In this document: positions 37,610-46,881 of the stretch, one piece after another
Layout: every line of letters begins with the position of its first letter
Numbering within the stretch: position 1 is the first letter of the stretch
Assembly (NCBI RefSeq): GCF_001005295.1
Contig: NZ_LBMK01000002.1
Coordinates: 758,299 to 822,298, forward strand
Origin: Streptomyces yangpuensis
Lineage (GTDB): Bacteria; Actinomycetota; Actinomycetes; Streptomycetales; Streptomycetaceae
Length of the DNA: 64,000 nt
Reading direction: 5' to 3'
Notes under the pieces: generated by a model
The model's input: only the letters and a program-made list of their open reading frames with translations
What the model was told of the DNA's origin: nothing
Database searches by the model: none
Position numbers and translations under genes: made by a program

Positions 37610-38790
37610 ATCTCCACCGCTTTCTCCTCGGCGGGCAGGATCGCCCGCACATGCCAGACGGTGCCGGCCCGGCCCGCCGTGAACTTCCCGCCCAGCAGTT
37701 CCGTCCGCTCACGCATGCCGATCAGGCCGGCGCCCGAACCGGGCGCGCGGGGGCCGGGGCGGTCCCCGTAGGGCGAGTCCACCACCACGCTCAGCAGCCC
37801 GTCCTCGTGCGCCACGCGGACCGTGACCGTGCCGGGGGCGGCGTGCTTGAGGGCGTTGGTCAGGGACTCCTGGACGATCCGGTACGCCGCCAGCTCCACC
37901 GGGGCCGCCGCCGGCTCCCCGGTCCGCCGGTCGTCGTGCAGGACGAAGGTCAGCCCGCTCGCCGAGCCGTTGGTCCCGGCCTGCCCGATCAGGGCGTCGA
38001 GACCGTCCAGCGACGGCACCGCCACCGGCTCCTGGCCGCCCCCGGCATCGCGCAGCAGCCCGATCAGGCGGCGCATCTCGGCCAGCCCCTGCACGCTGTT
38101 CTCGCGGATCACCCCGAGCGCGTCCCGGCTGGTCTCGGCCGTGTCGATGGAGAGCGCGGCGGTGGAGTGGATGGCGATGGCGGAGAGGTGGTTGGCCACC
38201 ATGTCGTGCAGCTCGCGGGCCATCCGGGCGCGCTCGGCGGCCACGGCCTGGCTGCGGTCCATCTCGGCCAGCAGCGCCGTCTGCTCGGCGCGCAGCCGGG
38301 CGGCCTCGGCGGCCTCGCGATGGTTACGCAAAGTGGCCCCCGTCAGGGCCGGGGCGAAGCTCACGATGCCGGTGACCGCGCCGATCAGCAGGGCCTGCGG
38401 GGTGCGCAGCCAGGCCAGCGAGGCGATGGTGATGACGACGGTGATCAGCCCGGTGCTGACCGGGAGCCGCCGGGCCATGGCCGGTTTTCCGTACACGACG
38501 GCGGCGTACATCAGGTCGGTGAAGATCACGACGGTGGCGAGGCTGCCGACGGTGAACTGGTCGGCGATCACCCCTGCGGTGCCGACGATCAGGGTCACCT
38601 GCGGGGCGGTGCGCCGCAGCAGCTCCATCGCGCCGAGCGCCACCAGGGGCACCAGAGCGGCCCAGGCCGGCAGGGAACCGCGGCCGGGGCTGCTGTAGAC
38701 CCCGAGCGACCAGAACGCCAGGCCCGCGGCCACGCTGACCACCGCGAGGAGGGCGTCGTCACGGTGGGGGCGCAGGCTCTTCTCGATCAC
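37606..38790 (-). CDS. HisKA_3-type sensor histidine kinase
   Basis: 394 residues from a GTG at 38790; an ATG at 38823 is an alternative. Four to six membrane helices cover about residues 15-150 with no large extracellular sensor loop, then a dimerisation helix with the phospho-His in ARELHDMVANHLSAI, and a HATPase_c domain (NALKHAAPGTVTV, GAGLIGMRERTELLGG). It phosphorylates the overlapping regulator. The lack of an outside domain suggests that it senses within the membrane or through a partner binding protein. Confidence 0.9.
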   Translation of the reverse strand: MIEKSLRPHRDDALLAVVSVAAGLAFWSLGVYSSPGRGSLPAWAALVPLVALGAMELLRRTAPQVTLIVGTAGVIADQFTVGSLATVVIFTDLMYAAVVYGKPAMARRLPVSTGLITVVITIASLAWLRTPQALLIGAVTGIVSFAPALTGATLRNHREAAEAARLRAEQTALLAEMDRSQAVAAERARMARELHDMVANHLSAIAIHSTAALSIDTAETSRDALGVIRENSVQGLAEMRRLIGLLRDAGGGQEPVAVPSLDGLDALIGQAGTNGSASGLTFVLHDDRRTGEPAAAPVELAAYRIVQESLTNALKHAAPGTVTVRVAHEDGLLSVVVDSPYGDRPGPRAPGSGAGLIGMRERTELLGGKFTAGRAGTVWHVRAILPAEEKAVEM

Positions 38791-38953
38791 GGTCCCATCC
38801 AACAGGGTGCACGGCCCCCGCACGTCGGTGGAGCGGCCGAGCCGCGGCTACATCGAAGGATGCAGGCACACATGGTCAACGGCGACGACGTATCGGCCGC
38901 CGGCGGACGGGAGGCTGAGGGGGAACGACGCACCCGAGCGGACGGAGAATCCC

Positions 38954-39526
38954 GTGATCGTCGCTCTGATCATCGCCTGCGAGGTCGGCTTCTGGGTCCT
39001 GCTGGCGGCCGGGCTGGGCCTTCGCTACCTCGCGAAGATGCCCCGGCTGGGGGCCGCGGTCCTGCTGTGCGAGCCGCTGATGGAGCTGATCCTGCTGGTC
39101 GTCACCACGATCGACCTCAAGAACGGCGCCGAACCGGACTGGAAGCACGGTCTCGCCGCGCTCTACATCGGCTACACCGTCGCCTTCGGGCACTACACCG
39201 TCAAGTGGCTCGACGGGCACGCCGCCCACCGCCTGGCCGGCGGGCCCAAGCCGGCTGGCGCCGGATACGGCAAGGCGCGGGCCGTCCACGAGTGGAAGCT
39301 GTGGGCCCGCACCGTCCTCGGCGCCGCCGTCGCCCTCGTCCTGCTCCAGGCGGCGATCTGGTACGTCGGCGACGCGGGCGACATCAGCTCGCTCCGGGCC
39401 TGGCAGGCCGGCGCCCTGCGTGTGGCCGGCATCCACGCCCTCGTCGCCGTCGCCTACACGGTGTGGCCGAGCAAGGCCCCGGCCGGCGCGGAGGAGGACC
39501 GGCGCTCGCCGGTGAGGTCCCGCTGA
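38954..39526 (+). CDS. Membrane protein of unknown function
   Basis: 190 residues from a GTG at 38954 with GGAG upstream. Five hydrophobic segments: VALIIACEVGFWVLLAAGLGL, a second around LLCEPLMELILLVVTTI, a third around ALYIGYTVAFGHY, then LGAAVALVLLQAAIW and VAGIHALVAVAYTVW. The polar loops are short. I do not recognise a named family with certainty. It stands alone between the divergent histidine kinase and the converging adenosyltransferase gene. Confidence 0.7.
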   Translation: MIVALIIACEVGFWVLLAAGLGLRYLAKMPRLGAAVLLCEPLMELILLVVTTIDLKNGAEPDWKHGLAALYIGYTVAFGHYTVKWLDGHAAHRLAGGPKPAGAGYGKARAVHEWKLWARTVLGAAVALVLLQAAIWYVGDAGDISSLRAWQAGALRVAGIHALVAVAYTVWPSKAPAGAEEDRRSPVRSR

Positions 39527-39548
39527 CGGTGGCTGCGCCCCGCGCGGG

Positions 39549-40121
39549 CTACCGCTCGCCGCCCGGCACCCACAGCACGTCCCCGACCTCCTTGTTGGCC
39601 ACCCGGGCCAGGATGAACAGGAGGTCGGAGAGGCGGTTGAGGTACGTGGCGGTGAGCGGGTTCATCGTCTCGCCGTGCACCTCCAGCGCCGCCCACGTCG
39701 ACCGCTCGGCACGCCGGACCACCGTGCAGGCCTGGTGCAGCAGGGCCGCGCCGGGGGCGCCGCCGGGCAGGATGAAGCTGCGCAGCTTCTCCACCTGCTC
39801 CAGGAAGGTGTCGCAGTCGGCCTCCAGCTTGTCGACGTAGAACTGCTCCACGCGCAGCGGCGGGTACTCCGGGTTCTCGACCACCGGGGTGCACAGGTCC
39901 GCACCGACGTCGAAGAGGTCGTTCTGCACCCGCACCAGGACCTTCACGACCTCCGCGGGCAGGGCGCCGAGGGCGATGGCCGTCCCGATGGCCGCGTTGG
40001 CCTCGTTGGCGTCGGCGTACGCGGAGATCCGCAGATCGGTCTTGGCCGTGCGGCTCATGTCGCCCAGGGCGGTCGTGCCCTTGTCGCCGGTACGGGTGTA
40101 GATGCGCGTGAGGTTCACCAT
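39549..40121 (-). CDS. Cob(I)alamin adenosyltransferase, PduO type
   Basis: 190 residues from the ATG at 40121. N-terminal TRIYTRTGDKGTTALGDMSR is the PduO ATP-binding signature, and FILPGGAPGAALLHQACTVVRRAER carries the family active-site residues. It makes adenosylcobalamin from cob(I)alamin and ATP. B12-dependent methylmalonyl-CoA metabolism is represented further on by mce and meaB (57348-60150), so the products may serve the same pathway. No clear SD is visible. The frame is open upstream to 40265, but the domain begins at this ATG. Confidence 0.93.
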   Translation of the reverse strand: MVNLTRIYTRTGDKGTTALGDMSRTAKTDLRISAYADANEANAAIGTAIALGALPAEVVKVLVRVQNDLFDVGADLCTPVVENPEYPPLRVEQFYVDKLEADCDTFLEQVEKLRSFILPGGAPGAALLHQACTVVRRAERSTWAALEVHGETMNPLTATYLNRLSDLLFILARVANKEVGDVLWVPGGER

Positions 40122-40336
40122 GCGGCCAGGGTAGACGGGCCCGCCGTGGCGGGCGGCGATACCGGTGGCGGGCGAACTGTGAGGCAGCGCACCGGTCATG
40201 GGCCGTACCGGTGTGATGTCCGTCATCTGAGACGTGACGCGTGTTACTTCGCGGTCACACCGCACCCCCCGGGCGCTAGTCTCCGCCGGAGTGGCTACGA
40301 AGCCGTGCCGTATTTGAGAACAACGAGGGGTGTGCA

Positions 40337-41185
40337 GTGGCTGGGAAGCTCGCCGTCATCGGTGCGGGACTCATGGGTTCCGGGATCGCTCAGGTCTCCG
40401 CTCAGGCGGGATGGGACGTCGTGCTGCGCGATGTCACCGACGCCGCGCTGACCCGGGGCACGGACGGGATCAAGGCCTCGTACGACAAGTTCGTCTCCAA
40501 GGGCAGGCTGACGGCCGAGGACGCCGAGGCGGCGCTCGCGCGCATCACGACCACCACGGACCTGGACGCGGCCGCCGACGTCGACATCGTGGTGGAAGCG
40601 GCCTTCGAGAAGATCGAGATCAAGCACGAGATCTTCCGCGCCCTCGACAAGATCGTGCGCGAGGACACCATCCTGGCCTCCAACACCTCCGCCATCCCGA
40701 TCACCAAGATCGCGGCCGTGACGGAGCGTCCGGAGCGGGTCGTCGGCGCGCACTTCTTCTCGCCCGTCCCGATGATGCAGCTGTGCGAGCTCGTCCGCGG
40801 CTACAAGACGAGCGACGAGACCCTCGCCGCCACCCGCGCGTTCGCCGAGTCCGTCGGCAAGACCTGCATCGTCGTCAACCGCGACGTCGCGGGCTTCGTG
40901 ACGACCCGTCTGATCTCCGCGCTGGTCGTCGAGGCCGCCAAGCTGTACGAATCGGGCGTGGCCTCCGCCGAGGACATCGACATCGCCTGCAAGCTCGGCT
41001 TCGGGCACGCCATGGGGCCGCTGGCCACCGCCGACCTCACGGGCGTCGACATCCTGCTGCACGCCACCAGCAACATCTACACCGAGTCCCAGGACGAGAA
41101 GTTCGCGCCGCCGGAGCTCATGCGCCGCATGGTCGACGCCGGGGACATCGGCCGCAAGAGCGGCCAGGGCTTCTACAAGCACTGA
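40337..41185 (+). CDS. 3-hydroxybutyryl-CoA dehydrogenase
   Basis: 282 residues from a GTG at 40337. NAD-binding motif VIGAGLMGSGIAQVSAQAG, catalytic His in GAHFFSPVPMMQL, Glu in ELVRG, Asn in NRDVAGFVTTRL, and the C-terminal domain with GPLATADLTGVD. It oxidises or reduces 3-hydroxybutyryl-CoA in fatty acid or polyhydroxybutyrate-type metabolism. It is transcribed away from the adenosyltransferase; the two share a 215-base upstream region. Confidence 0.95.
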   Translation: MAGKLAVIGAGLMGSGIAQVSAQAGWDVVLRDVTDAALTRGTDGIKASYDKFVSKGRLTAEDAEAALARITTTTDLDAAADVDIVVEAAFEKIEIKHEIFRALDKIVREDTILASNTSAIPITKIAAVTERPERVVGAHFFSPVPMMQLCELVRGYKTSDETLAATRAFAESVGKTCIVVNRDVAGFVTTRLISALVVEAAKLYESGVASAEDIDIACKLGFGHAMGPLATADLTGVDILLHATSNIYTESQDEKFAPPELMRRMVDAGDIGRKSGQGFYKH

Positions 41186-41210
41186 GAACGGTTCAGCCAC
41201 TGAGCGCCAT

Positions 41211-41314
41211 CGTTCGAACGCCTTCACCCGTCAGGGTGAATTAGGTATCGGTTCGCTCACGGTCGGCAACTTCCCTGCCCGCGCGGCAGTCAGTTGCAGT
41301 GAGAGTTGCCGACC
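41211..41314. promoter_or_regulatory. Cluster of three palindromes upstream of the STAS gene
   Basis: CGTTCGAACG (41211-41220) is a perfect palindrome. TTCACCC-gtca-GGGTGAA (41223-41240) is a perfect inverted repeat. GGTCGGCAACT (41261-41271) pairs with AGTTGCCGACC (41304-41314) around a 32-base spacer. The motif AGTTGC recurs inside and after it. The first two may partly serve as terminator of the dehydrogenase gene; the density suggests regulated expression of the STAS gene at 41358. Confidence 0.6.
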
Positions 41315-41357
41315 ACGGACCAGTTGCCATACGTACGCAGTACTGCCGGGAGTACAC

Positions 41358-41681
41358 ATGCACATCAGGGGCGACCACGCCGAACTCGCTGTCGGGGGCC
41401 GCCTCGACGTGCGCAGCGCGGCGGACGCCCGTACGGCCCTCCACACCGCCCTCGACGACGGCCACGGCGACCTCGTGCTCGACCTCACCGGGCTCGACTC
41501 CTGGGACGCGACCGGCCTCGGCGTGATCATGGGCGCGCACCGGAGGGCCGGCCGGACCGGACGCCGGCTCGTCCTGCGCGGGGTGCCGCCGCAGATGCAG
41601 CGGCTGCTCGTGGCGACCCGGCTGCACCGGATCCTCGCGATCGAGGGCGGCCTGGAGGCCGAGTCCCTGCCCCGCGTCTGA
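41358..41681 (+). CDS. STAS-domain protein, anti-sigma-factor antagonist type
   Basis: 107 residues forming a single STAS domain: LAVGGRLDVRSAADARTAL, then LVLDLTGLDSWDATGLGVIMGAHRRAG, the position of the phosphorylatable D-S-S/T-G motif of SpoIIAA and BldG. Here it reads D-A-T-G, leaving a Thr as possible target. Such proteins release sigma factors from anti-sigma kinases. No kinase gene lies nearby; the membrane ATPase-like protein follows 203 bases downstream on the same strand. Confidence 0.85.
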   Translation: MHIRGDHAELAVGGRLDVRSAADARTALHTALDDGHGDLVLDLTGLDSWDATGLGVIMGAHRRAGRTGRRLVLRGVPPQMQRLLVATRLHRILAIEGGLEAESLPRV

Positions 41682-41884
41682 CCCAAGGTCCGATCCGCAA
41701 GCCGCTGACCTTTGCATTTCCTGCAGAAAGTAACGGTCCGGTGGTGATCGTGCCCCTGCGGTTTCCCGCACGACCGACCACGGTCTAGGGTTCGGGCGGA
41801 AACCGGACCAGTGGCGACAGCGGGAGCGCGACGGCCGGGAGGCACGACGGCGAGGCGCGCGGCCCGCGATCGGGGGAGTGGGTC

Positions 41885-44485
41885 ATGGACCGTACACAGG
41901 GGCAGAACGGGCAGGGCGAGCAGGCCACGGGCGGCCCCGCGTCGCCGGCTCCGGCCTCCGTGGCCGGGTCCCCCCGGCCGGCGTCGCCCGCCCCCGCCGG
42001 TCCCGCGCGGGTGGTCACGCTGACCGCCGGAGACTTCACCCTCACCGTCAACCCCGTCGATGGCAGCGAGATCGAACCGCTGCGGCCCGGCACCGAACGC
42101 GGGCGCCCCGCCAAGCGCGACGCCGCCGCCCGCGCGGCCCGGGACACGGCCGCCCGCCCGCCCGTACTGCCGGGCTCCGCGATATCCGCCCGGCCCCTGC
42201 TCGCACGGGACGAGGAGCTGGAGCGGCTCGTCCGGCTCCTCGGCCGCGGCCGCTCCGTACGCCTGACCGGGCCCTCCGGGTCCGGACGCACCGCACTGCT
42301 CGACGCGGTCGCCACCCGCTGCACGGGCTTCGCGCCCGACGGCATCGTCCGCCTCAGCGGCTACGGACACCAGCAGCCCGGGGAACTGCTCCACGCGCTC
42401 TACGCGGCCGTGTACGAGGCCCCGCGGCAACGTCCCGAACAGGACGTGCTGCTCGCCCGCGTGCGCGACATCGGGGCCGTCGTCCTCCTCGACGACCTGG
42501 AGATGGGCGGGAGCGCCCTCGACGAGCTGCTGCGCGCGACCCCCGAATGCGCCTACCTGCTGGCGGCCACCCCGGACACCAAGGCCCCCTCCGACGACTC
42601 CCACATCGAGGAGGTCTTCCTCACCGGCCTCGACCGGGCCGACTGCGTGGCCCTGCTGGAGGCGGGCGTGGGACGCCCCCTGACGGACGAGGAGACCGCC
42701 TGGGCGGAAGACCTGCGGTTCGCCTCCGAGGGGCTGGCACTGCGCTTCGTACAGGCCGCCGCGATGCTGCGGCAGCGGGACGAGCTCAACCACGGCGACG
42801 AGGACGACGACGAGGAGGAGCCCGGCGTCTTCGAGGAGCGCCCGCGCGAGACCGCAGTGGTGCCGCTGCCGACGCTCGCCGAGGGCGCGGCCCCGGCGGA
42901 GCTGCTGGCCTCGCGGGTCAGCGAGTCGGCGCGCGCGGCCCTGCGGATCGCGTGCGCGCTGGGCGGCGAGCTGCCGCACCACACCCACCTGCCGGCGCTC
43001 GTGGGCGACACCCACGCCGACACGGCGGTGGCGGAACTGCTGGCCTGCGGGCTGCTGACGCCCGTCGGGACCCGCTACCGGCTCGCCGCCGGCGTCGCAC
43101 GCCAGCTGGAGGACGTCGGCTACGGGGAGACCGTGTCGGAGGAGGCCCGTACGGCCGCCCGGCACTACGCCTGGTGGACCGGGCACGCCTCGGTGGTCCC
43201 GGAGCGGGTGGCGGCGGAGGCGGACGCCGTGCTCGCGGCGCTGGCCGGCGCGGACGTGGTGGCCGCGGCCGTGCTGGCGCGTACGGCCGCTCCCGCTTTC
43301 GCGGCCTCGCTCCACTGGGAGGCCTGGGAGCGGGTGCTGCGCTCGGGAGCCGAGGCCGCGCGCAAGGCGGGGGAGGTCGCCGAGCAGGCGTACTTCCACC
43401 ACGAACTCGGGGTGCTCGCCCTGTGCGAGGGGCGCCTGGACCGCGCCCGCGCCGAACTGGAGACCTCGATCGGGCTGCGGGGTGCGCTCGCCGACAAGCG
43501 GGGCACCGTGGCGGGCCGACGGGCACTGGCACTGGTCGTGGACCGCGAGGCGGCGGGGGCCGCGTCGCCGCCGCTGCGGCTGGAGGCGCCCGGAACGCCC
43601 TCGGCGGCCTCGGAGGCCGTGACCGTGGCGACCCCGGCCGCCGAGTCGGCGACCGAGGCGGCGACGCCGGCGACCGAGGCGGCGACCGTGGCGACCGAGG
43701 GCGCCCGTAAGACCTCCGCCGCCCGGCCGGCCCCGGCCCTCCCCGCCACCCGCAAGATGCCCGCCGCCCGGCCGGCCCCGGCCGTCGCGCCCTCGGCGCC
43801 GGCCTCGGCGGCGCCCGCCGGCCCGGCGGTGCCCGTCTCCGCCGAGGCGGTCACGCGGATGACCCCGGTGGTGCCGGTGACCCGGGGCACGGAGCCGCCC
43901 ACGACGCTCGCGGCGGTGTTCGAGGACGCCTTCCCGTTGTCGCCGAAGCAGGACGGGCCCGCCGCGGCCGCCCCGCTGCCCGCCCCGGCCGCGCCGCCCG
44001 GCCGGGACGCCGGCCGCCGCAAGCGCGTCCTGCTGGTCGCGGCGGGAGCGCTGACGGTGATGGCGCTGGGCACCGTCGTGAGCCTCGCGATGAGTTCCTC
44101 GGACGCCGAGCCGCCCGCGCAGGGGCCGGCCGTGTCCTCGACGCCGGACACCCCGGGGACGCCCACCACGGCCCGGCAGACCGGAGGGACGGATCCTGCC
44201 CCGGAGCCGCCCGCGACGGCGCCCTCGCAGGACGCCACGGTCCCGGCCGCGGGCGTGAGCGCCTCCCCGGCCCCCGGCCGCATGCCCGGCCGGACCCCGT
44301 CCAAGCGCCCGTCCACGACGGCCCCGAACTCCCAGGCGCCGACGTCCTCTTCGCCCTCGGCGACCTCCCAGGCGCCGACCCAGCAGCCCACGGAGACCGT
44401 CGCGCCGTCGCCCACGGAAACCGGTACCGGGACCGGGACGGGGACGGGCACGGCCACCGCCACCTCGCCGGTCACCAACCCCTGA
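41885..44485 (+). CDS. Large membrane-anchored P-loop ATPase-like protein with a Thr/Pro-rich tail
   Basis: 866 residues. Residues 1-100 are Ala/Pro/Gly-rich. A P-loop-like motif follows, GPSGSGRTALLD (129-140), with Arg in place of the invariant Walker A Lys, and VVLLDDLE as Walker B, then a winged-helix-like and helical repeat region of STAND-type proteins (about 230-560). About 600-700 is again low complexity. One membrane helix (VLLVAAGALTVMALGTVVSLAM, about 715-740) precedes a ~120-residue outside tail rich in Thr, Pro and Ser that ends in TG/TA repeats. The bulk is thus cytoplasmic with a C-terminal anchor. Function unknown. It probably stands alone; a strong terminator follows. Confidence 0.75.
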   Translation: MDRTQGQNGQGEQATGGPASPAPASVAGSPRPASPAPAGPARVVTLTAGDFTLTVNPVDGSEIEPLRPGTERGRPAKRDAAARAARDTAARPPVLPGSAISARPLLARDEELERLVRLLGRGRSVRLTGPSGSGRTALLDAVATRCTGFAPDGIVRLSGYGHQQPGELLHALYAAVYEAPRQRPEQDVLLARVRDIGAVVLLDDLEMGGSALDELLRATPECAYLLAATPDTKAPSDDSHIEEVFLTGLDRADCVALLEAGVGRPLTDEETAWAEDLRFASEGLALRFVQAAAMLRQRDELNHGDEDDDEEEPGVFEERPRETAVVPLPTLAEGAAPAELLASRVSESARAALRIACALGGELPHHTHLPALVGDTHADTAVAELLACGLLTPVGTRYRLAAGVARQLEDVGYGETVSEEARTAARHYAWWTGHASVVPERVAAEADAVLAALAGADVVAAAVLARTAAPAFAASLHWEAWERVLRSGAEAARKAGEVAEQAYFHHELGVLALCEGRLDRARAELETSIGLRGALADKRGTVAGRRALALVVDREAAGAASPPLRLEAPGTPSAASEAVTVATPAAESATEAATPATEAATVATEGARKTSAARPAPALPATRKMPAARPAPAVAPSAPASAAPAGPAVPVSAEAVTRMTPVVPVTRGTEPPTTLAAVFEDAFPLSPKQDGPAAAAPLPAPAAPPGRDAGRRKRVLLVAAGALTVMALGTVVSLAMSSSDAEPPAQGPAVSSTPDTPGTPTTARQTGGTDPAPEPPATAPSQDATVPAAGVSASPAPGRMPGRTPSKRPSTTAPNSQAPTSSSPSATSQAPTQQPTETVAPSPTETGTGTGTGTGTATATSPVTNP

Positions 44486-44488
44486 ACG

Positions 44489-44524
44489 CGCAACGGCTCC
44501 GTCCTCGCGGACGGAGCCGTTGCG
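44489..44524. terminator. Bidirectional terminator
   Basis: A 16-bp perfect stem (44489-44504 with 44509-44524) around TCGC lies between the ATPase-like gene (plus) and nucS (minus), which converge here. Confidence 0.9.
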
Positions 44525-44543
44525 TCGTGTGGGCCGGTACCGG

Positions 44544-45215
44544 TCAGAACAGGCGAAGCTTGTCGTCCTCGATGCCGCGCAGCGCGTCGTAGTCCAGGAC
44601 CACGCAGTCCATCCCGCGGTCCGTCGCCAGCACCTTCGCCTGCGGCTTGATCTCCTGCGCGGCGAAGACGCCCCGGACCGGGGCCAGGTGCGGGTCGCGG
44701 TTGAGCAGCTCCAGGTAGCGGGTCAGCTGCTCCACGCCGTCGATCTCGCCGCGGCGCTTGATCTCCACGGCCACCGTGGCGCCCGAGGCGTCCCGGCACA
44801 GGATGTCGACCGGACCGATCGCCGTCATGTACTCGCGCCGGATCAGGGTGTAGCCCTCGCCCAGCGTTTCGATGCGGTCGGCGAGCAGCTCCTGGAGGTG
44901 TGCCTCGACGCCGTCCTTGATGAGCCCCGGGTCGGTGCCGAGCTCGTGGGAGGAGTCGTGGAGCACTTCTTCCATGGTGATGATGAGCTTCTCGCCCGCC
45001 TTGTTGACGACCGTCCACACGGCGGCGTCGTCACCGCTCCCCTCTTTGAGGGTGCACGGCGGCGACATCCAGTTGAGCGGTTTGTACGCCCGGTCGTCCG
45101 CGTGGATCGAGACACTGCCGTCGGCCTTCACGAGGATCAGACGGGGTGCCGAGGGCAGATGGGCGGTGAGCCGGCCCGCATAGTCGACGGAGCAGCGGGC
45201 AATCACGAGACGCAT
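44544..45215 (-). CDS. nucS: Endonuclease NucS (EndoMS), mismatch repair
   Basis: 223 residues from the ATG at 45215. N-terminal dimerisation and DNA-binding domain ([37 protein letters not shown]) and C-terminal RecB-like nuclease with GPVDILCRD and VAVEIKRRG, giving catalytic D137, E151 and K153. It cuts both strands at mismatches and replaces MutS/MutL in actinobacteria. The frame stays open to 45299 but homologues start at MRLVIARC. The C-terminus ends in DDKLRLF, similar to the beta-clamp-binding tail of the family. Confidence 0.96.
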   Translation of the reverse strand: MRLVIARCSVDYAGRLTAHLPSAPRLILVKADGSVSIHADDRAYKPLNWMSPPCTLKEGSGDDAAVWTVVNKAGEKLIITMEEVLHDSSHELGTDPGLIKDGVEAHLQELLADRIETLGEGYTLIRREYMTAIGPVDILCRDASGATVAVEIKRRGEIDGVEQLTRYLELLNRDPHLAPVRGVFAAQEIKPQAKVLATDRGMDCVVLDYDALRGIEDDKLRLF

Positions 45216-45434
45216 GGTCGGCAACGCTACTCGACCTACGGCCCTCCACGCGATTCGCCCCTGAAAGCCCCGTTCGCCGATGGCGCGTTGTATGCGCATT
45301 CTCCTGGTGCGTCACCCATGGGGCGCCTACCGTGGTGAGCGGGAGGTCGTCGAGCGTGCACTCTGCGTCGCGATCTCCTTCCCTGCCCGTAAGACTCCGG
45401 CAACCAGTCAGCCGGGGTCGCGAGAGGAGAACCC

Positions 45435-45827
45435 ATGTCGCTCGACGTCTCACCGGCCCTACTCGAACAGGCCGAGCGAGGCGAGGTCGACGAAGCCGCT
45501 TTCGTCGACTGCGTCCGGACCTCCCTGCCCTATGCATGGGAGATGATCAGCTCGCTGGTGGCCCAGCTGAAGGTGGACGGCGGACAGTTCGCCGACAACC
45601 AGACGCCGCCGCCGGACGAGCAGGCGCGCGGGCAGCTGTTGCGCGCACTCGCGAGTGACGCGATACGCGGTGCGCTGCAGCGGCACTTCGGAGTGCGCCT
45701 GGCGTTCCAGAACTGTCACCGGGTGGCGGTCTTCCCGCTGGATCCCTCGGTGGACGACAGGCTGGCCAAGTTCACTTCGATCCGCGGCCAGCTGCTCAAC
45801 CAGTCGCCGGAACTGCGCGACTGCTGA
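45435..45827 (+). CDS. SCO5389-family conserved protein
   Basis: 130 residues from an ATG with GAGAGGAG upstream. The sequence (LDVSPALLEQAERGEVDEAAFVDCVRTSLPYAWEMISSLVAQLK) is a conserved streptomycete protein of unknown function that, from memory, is named after S. coelicolor SCO5389. No signal peptide, no membrane segment; five Cys in total are not arranged as a zinc site. It is divergent from nucS over a 219-base gap. Confidence 0.8.
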   Translation: MSLDVSPALLEQAERGEVDEAAFVDCVRTSLPYAWEMISSLVAQLKVDGGQFADNQTPPPDEQARGQLLRALASDAIRGALQRHFGVRLAFQNCHRVAVFPLDPSVDDRLAKFTSIRGQLLNQSPELRDC

Positions 45828-45849
45828 GCAGGGCCGCAGCCGGTAGATC

Positions 45850-46881
45850 TCAGCCGAGACGGGGCAGGACCTCGACGCCCAGTCGTCGTACGTTCTCCTC
45901 CGTCGCGGCGAGGTCTCCGGAGCCCTCCGTCAGGAGGGCGAAGCGAGTGATCCCGGTGCGTGCGGAGGTCGCCTCCAGACGGTCCGCCGCAAGCTCCGGG
46001 GTGCCCACCGGGTGCAGGTCGCAGAGCAGTTCGGTGTACGCGACCGGATCCCGCATCGAGCGCACGCGGCCGTCCACGGTCACGTGCGCGTCCAGGCCCA
46101 GCCGGAGCCAGCCCGGCATGGACTTCAGCAGGGTCTCGCGCGCGTCCGCGGCGCTGTCCGCGATCTGGCACACGCCCGCGGAGACGTGCCCGGCCGCGGC
46201 CACGTGCTCGGGGGAGTGACCCGCCGCGAGCGCCGTGCTGCGCCACAGCGCGACCATCTCGGCCTTGTTCTCGTCGCCGCAGTGCATGCCCAGCAGCATC
46301 GGCAGCCCCCGCCGCGCGGCCATCCGCACCGACGACGGCGAGGTGCAGGCCACGATGACCTCCGGGGCCGATCCGTCCCCGTCCAGGGCTTCCGACGGCT
46401 GCGGCACGACGGCCACCTCGCGGAAGGAGTACCGCTCGCCGGCGGCGCCCACCCGTGCCTCGGTGAGCCATCGCCGCAGCAGGTCCAGGGACTCGGGGAA
46501 GCCGTTCTCATAGGCGTCCAGGCCGCCCCCGAACACCTCCAGGTCGACCCACGGCCCGCCGCGCCCCACCCCGAGGGTGAAACGGCCGCCCGAGGCCATG
46601 TGCAGCAGGGCCGCCTGCTCCCCGAGGGCCACCGGGTGCGTGCTCGGCAGCACGCTCACCGCCGTGCCCACCCGCAGCCGGCGGGTCCGGCCCAGCATCA
46701 GGCCCGCCAGGGTCACCGCCGACGGGCAGACCCCGTACGGGACGAAGTGGTGCTCGGCCAGCCAGACCGAGTCGAGCCCGGCCTCCTCGGCCACCTCCGC
46801 GGTACGCACCGCCCGGTGCAGTGCCTCGCCCTGTCCCTGGCCCGGGAACTGGGCCGCCAGTACAAACGCTCCTACGCGCAT
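45850..46881 (-). CDS. LLM-class flavin-dependent oxidoreductase
   Basis: 343 residues of the bacterial luciferase-like fold: VGAFVLAAQFPGQ, the AEEAGLDSVWLAEHHFVPYG segment, LRVGTAVSVLPSTHPVALGEQAALLHMASGGRFTLGVGRGGP. These enzymes use FMNH2 or F420. The residues after the first strand fit the FMN-type monooxygenases rather than clearly F420; substrate unknown. It converges on the SCO5389-family gene with a 22-base gap, and its upstream region contains a CGTGCC-aaa-GGCACG inverted repeat (46957-46971). Confidence 0.88.
   Translation of the reverse strand: MRVGAFVLAAQFPGQGQGEALHRAVRTAEVAEEAGLDSVWLAEHHFVPYGVCPSAVTLAGLMLGRTRRLRVGTAVSVLPSTHPVALGEQAALLHMASGGRFTLGVGRGGPWVDLEVFGGGLDAYENGFPESLDLLRRWLTEARVGAAGERYSFREVAVVPQPSEALDGDGSAPEVIVACTSPSSVRMAARRGLPMLLGMHCGDENKAEMVALWRSTALAAGHSPEHVAAAGHVSAGVCQIADSAADARETLLKSMPGWLRLGLDAHVTVDGRVRSMRDPVAYTELLCDLHPVGTPELAADRLEATSARTGITRFALLTEGSGDLAATEENVRRLGVEVLPRLG

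Noticed and set aside
34878..37682. A 934-codon plus-strand frame across the chitinase and response regulator genes
   Set aside because: It is a shadow of two clear minus-strand genes. The ATG just after the CsoR-like boxes looked tempting, but the frame runs straight through a terminator hairpin and antisense to GH18.
40122..40336. Cobalamin riboswitch for the adenosyltransferase gene
   Set aside because: No B12-box-like segment was recognised, and the gap between the divergent genes is too short to hold a full cobalamin aptamer plus promoters on both sides.
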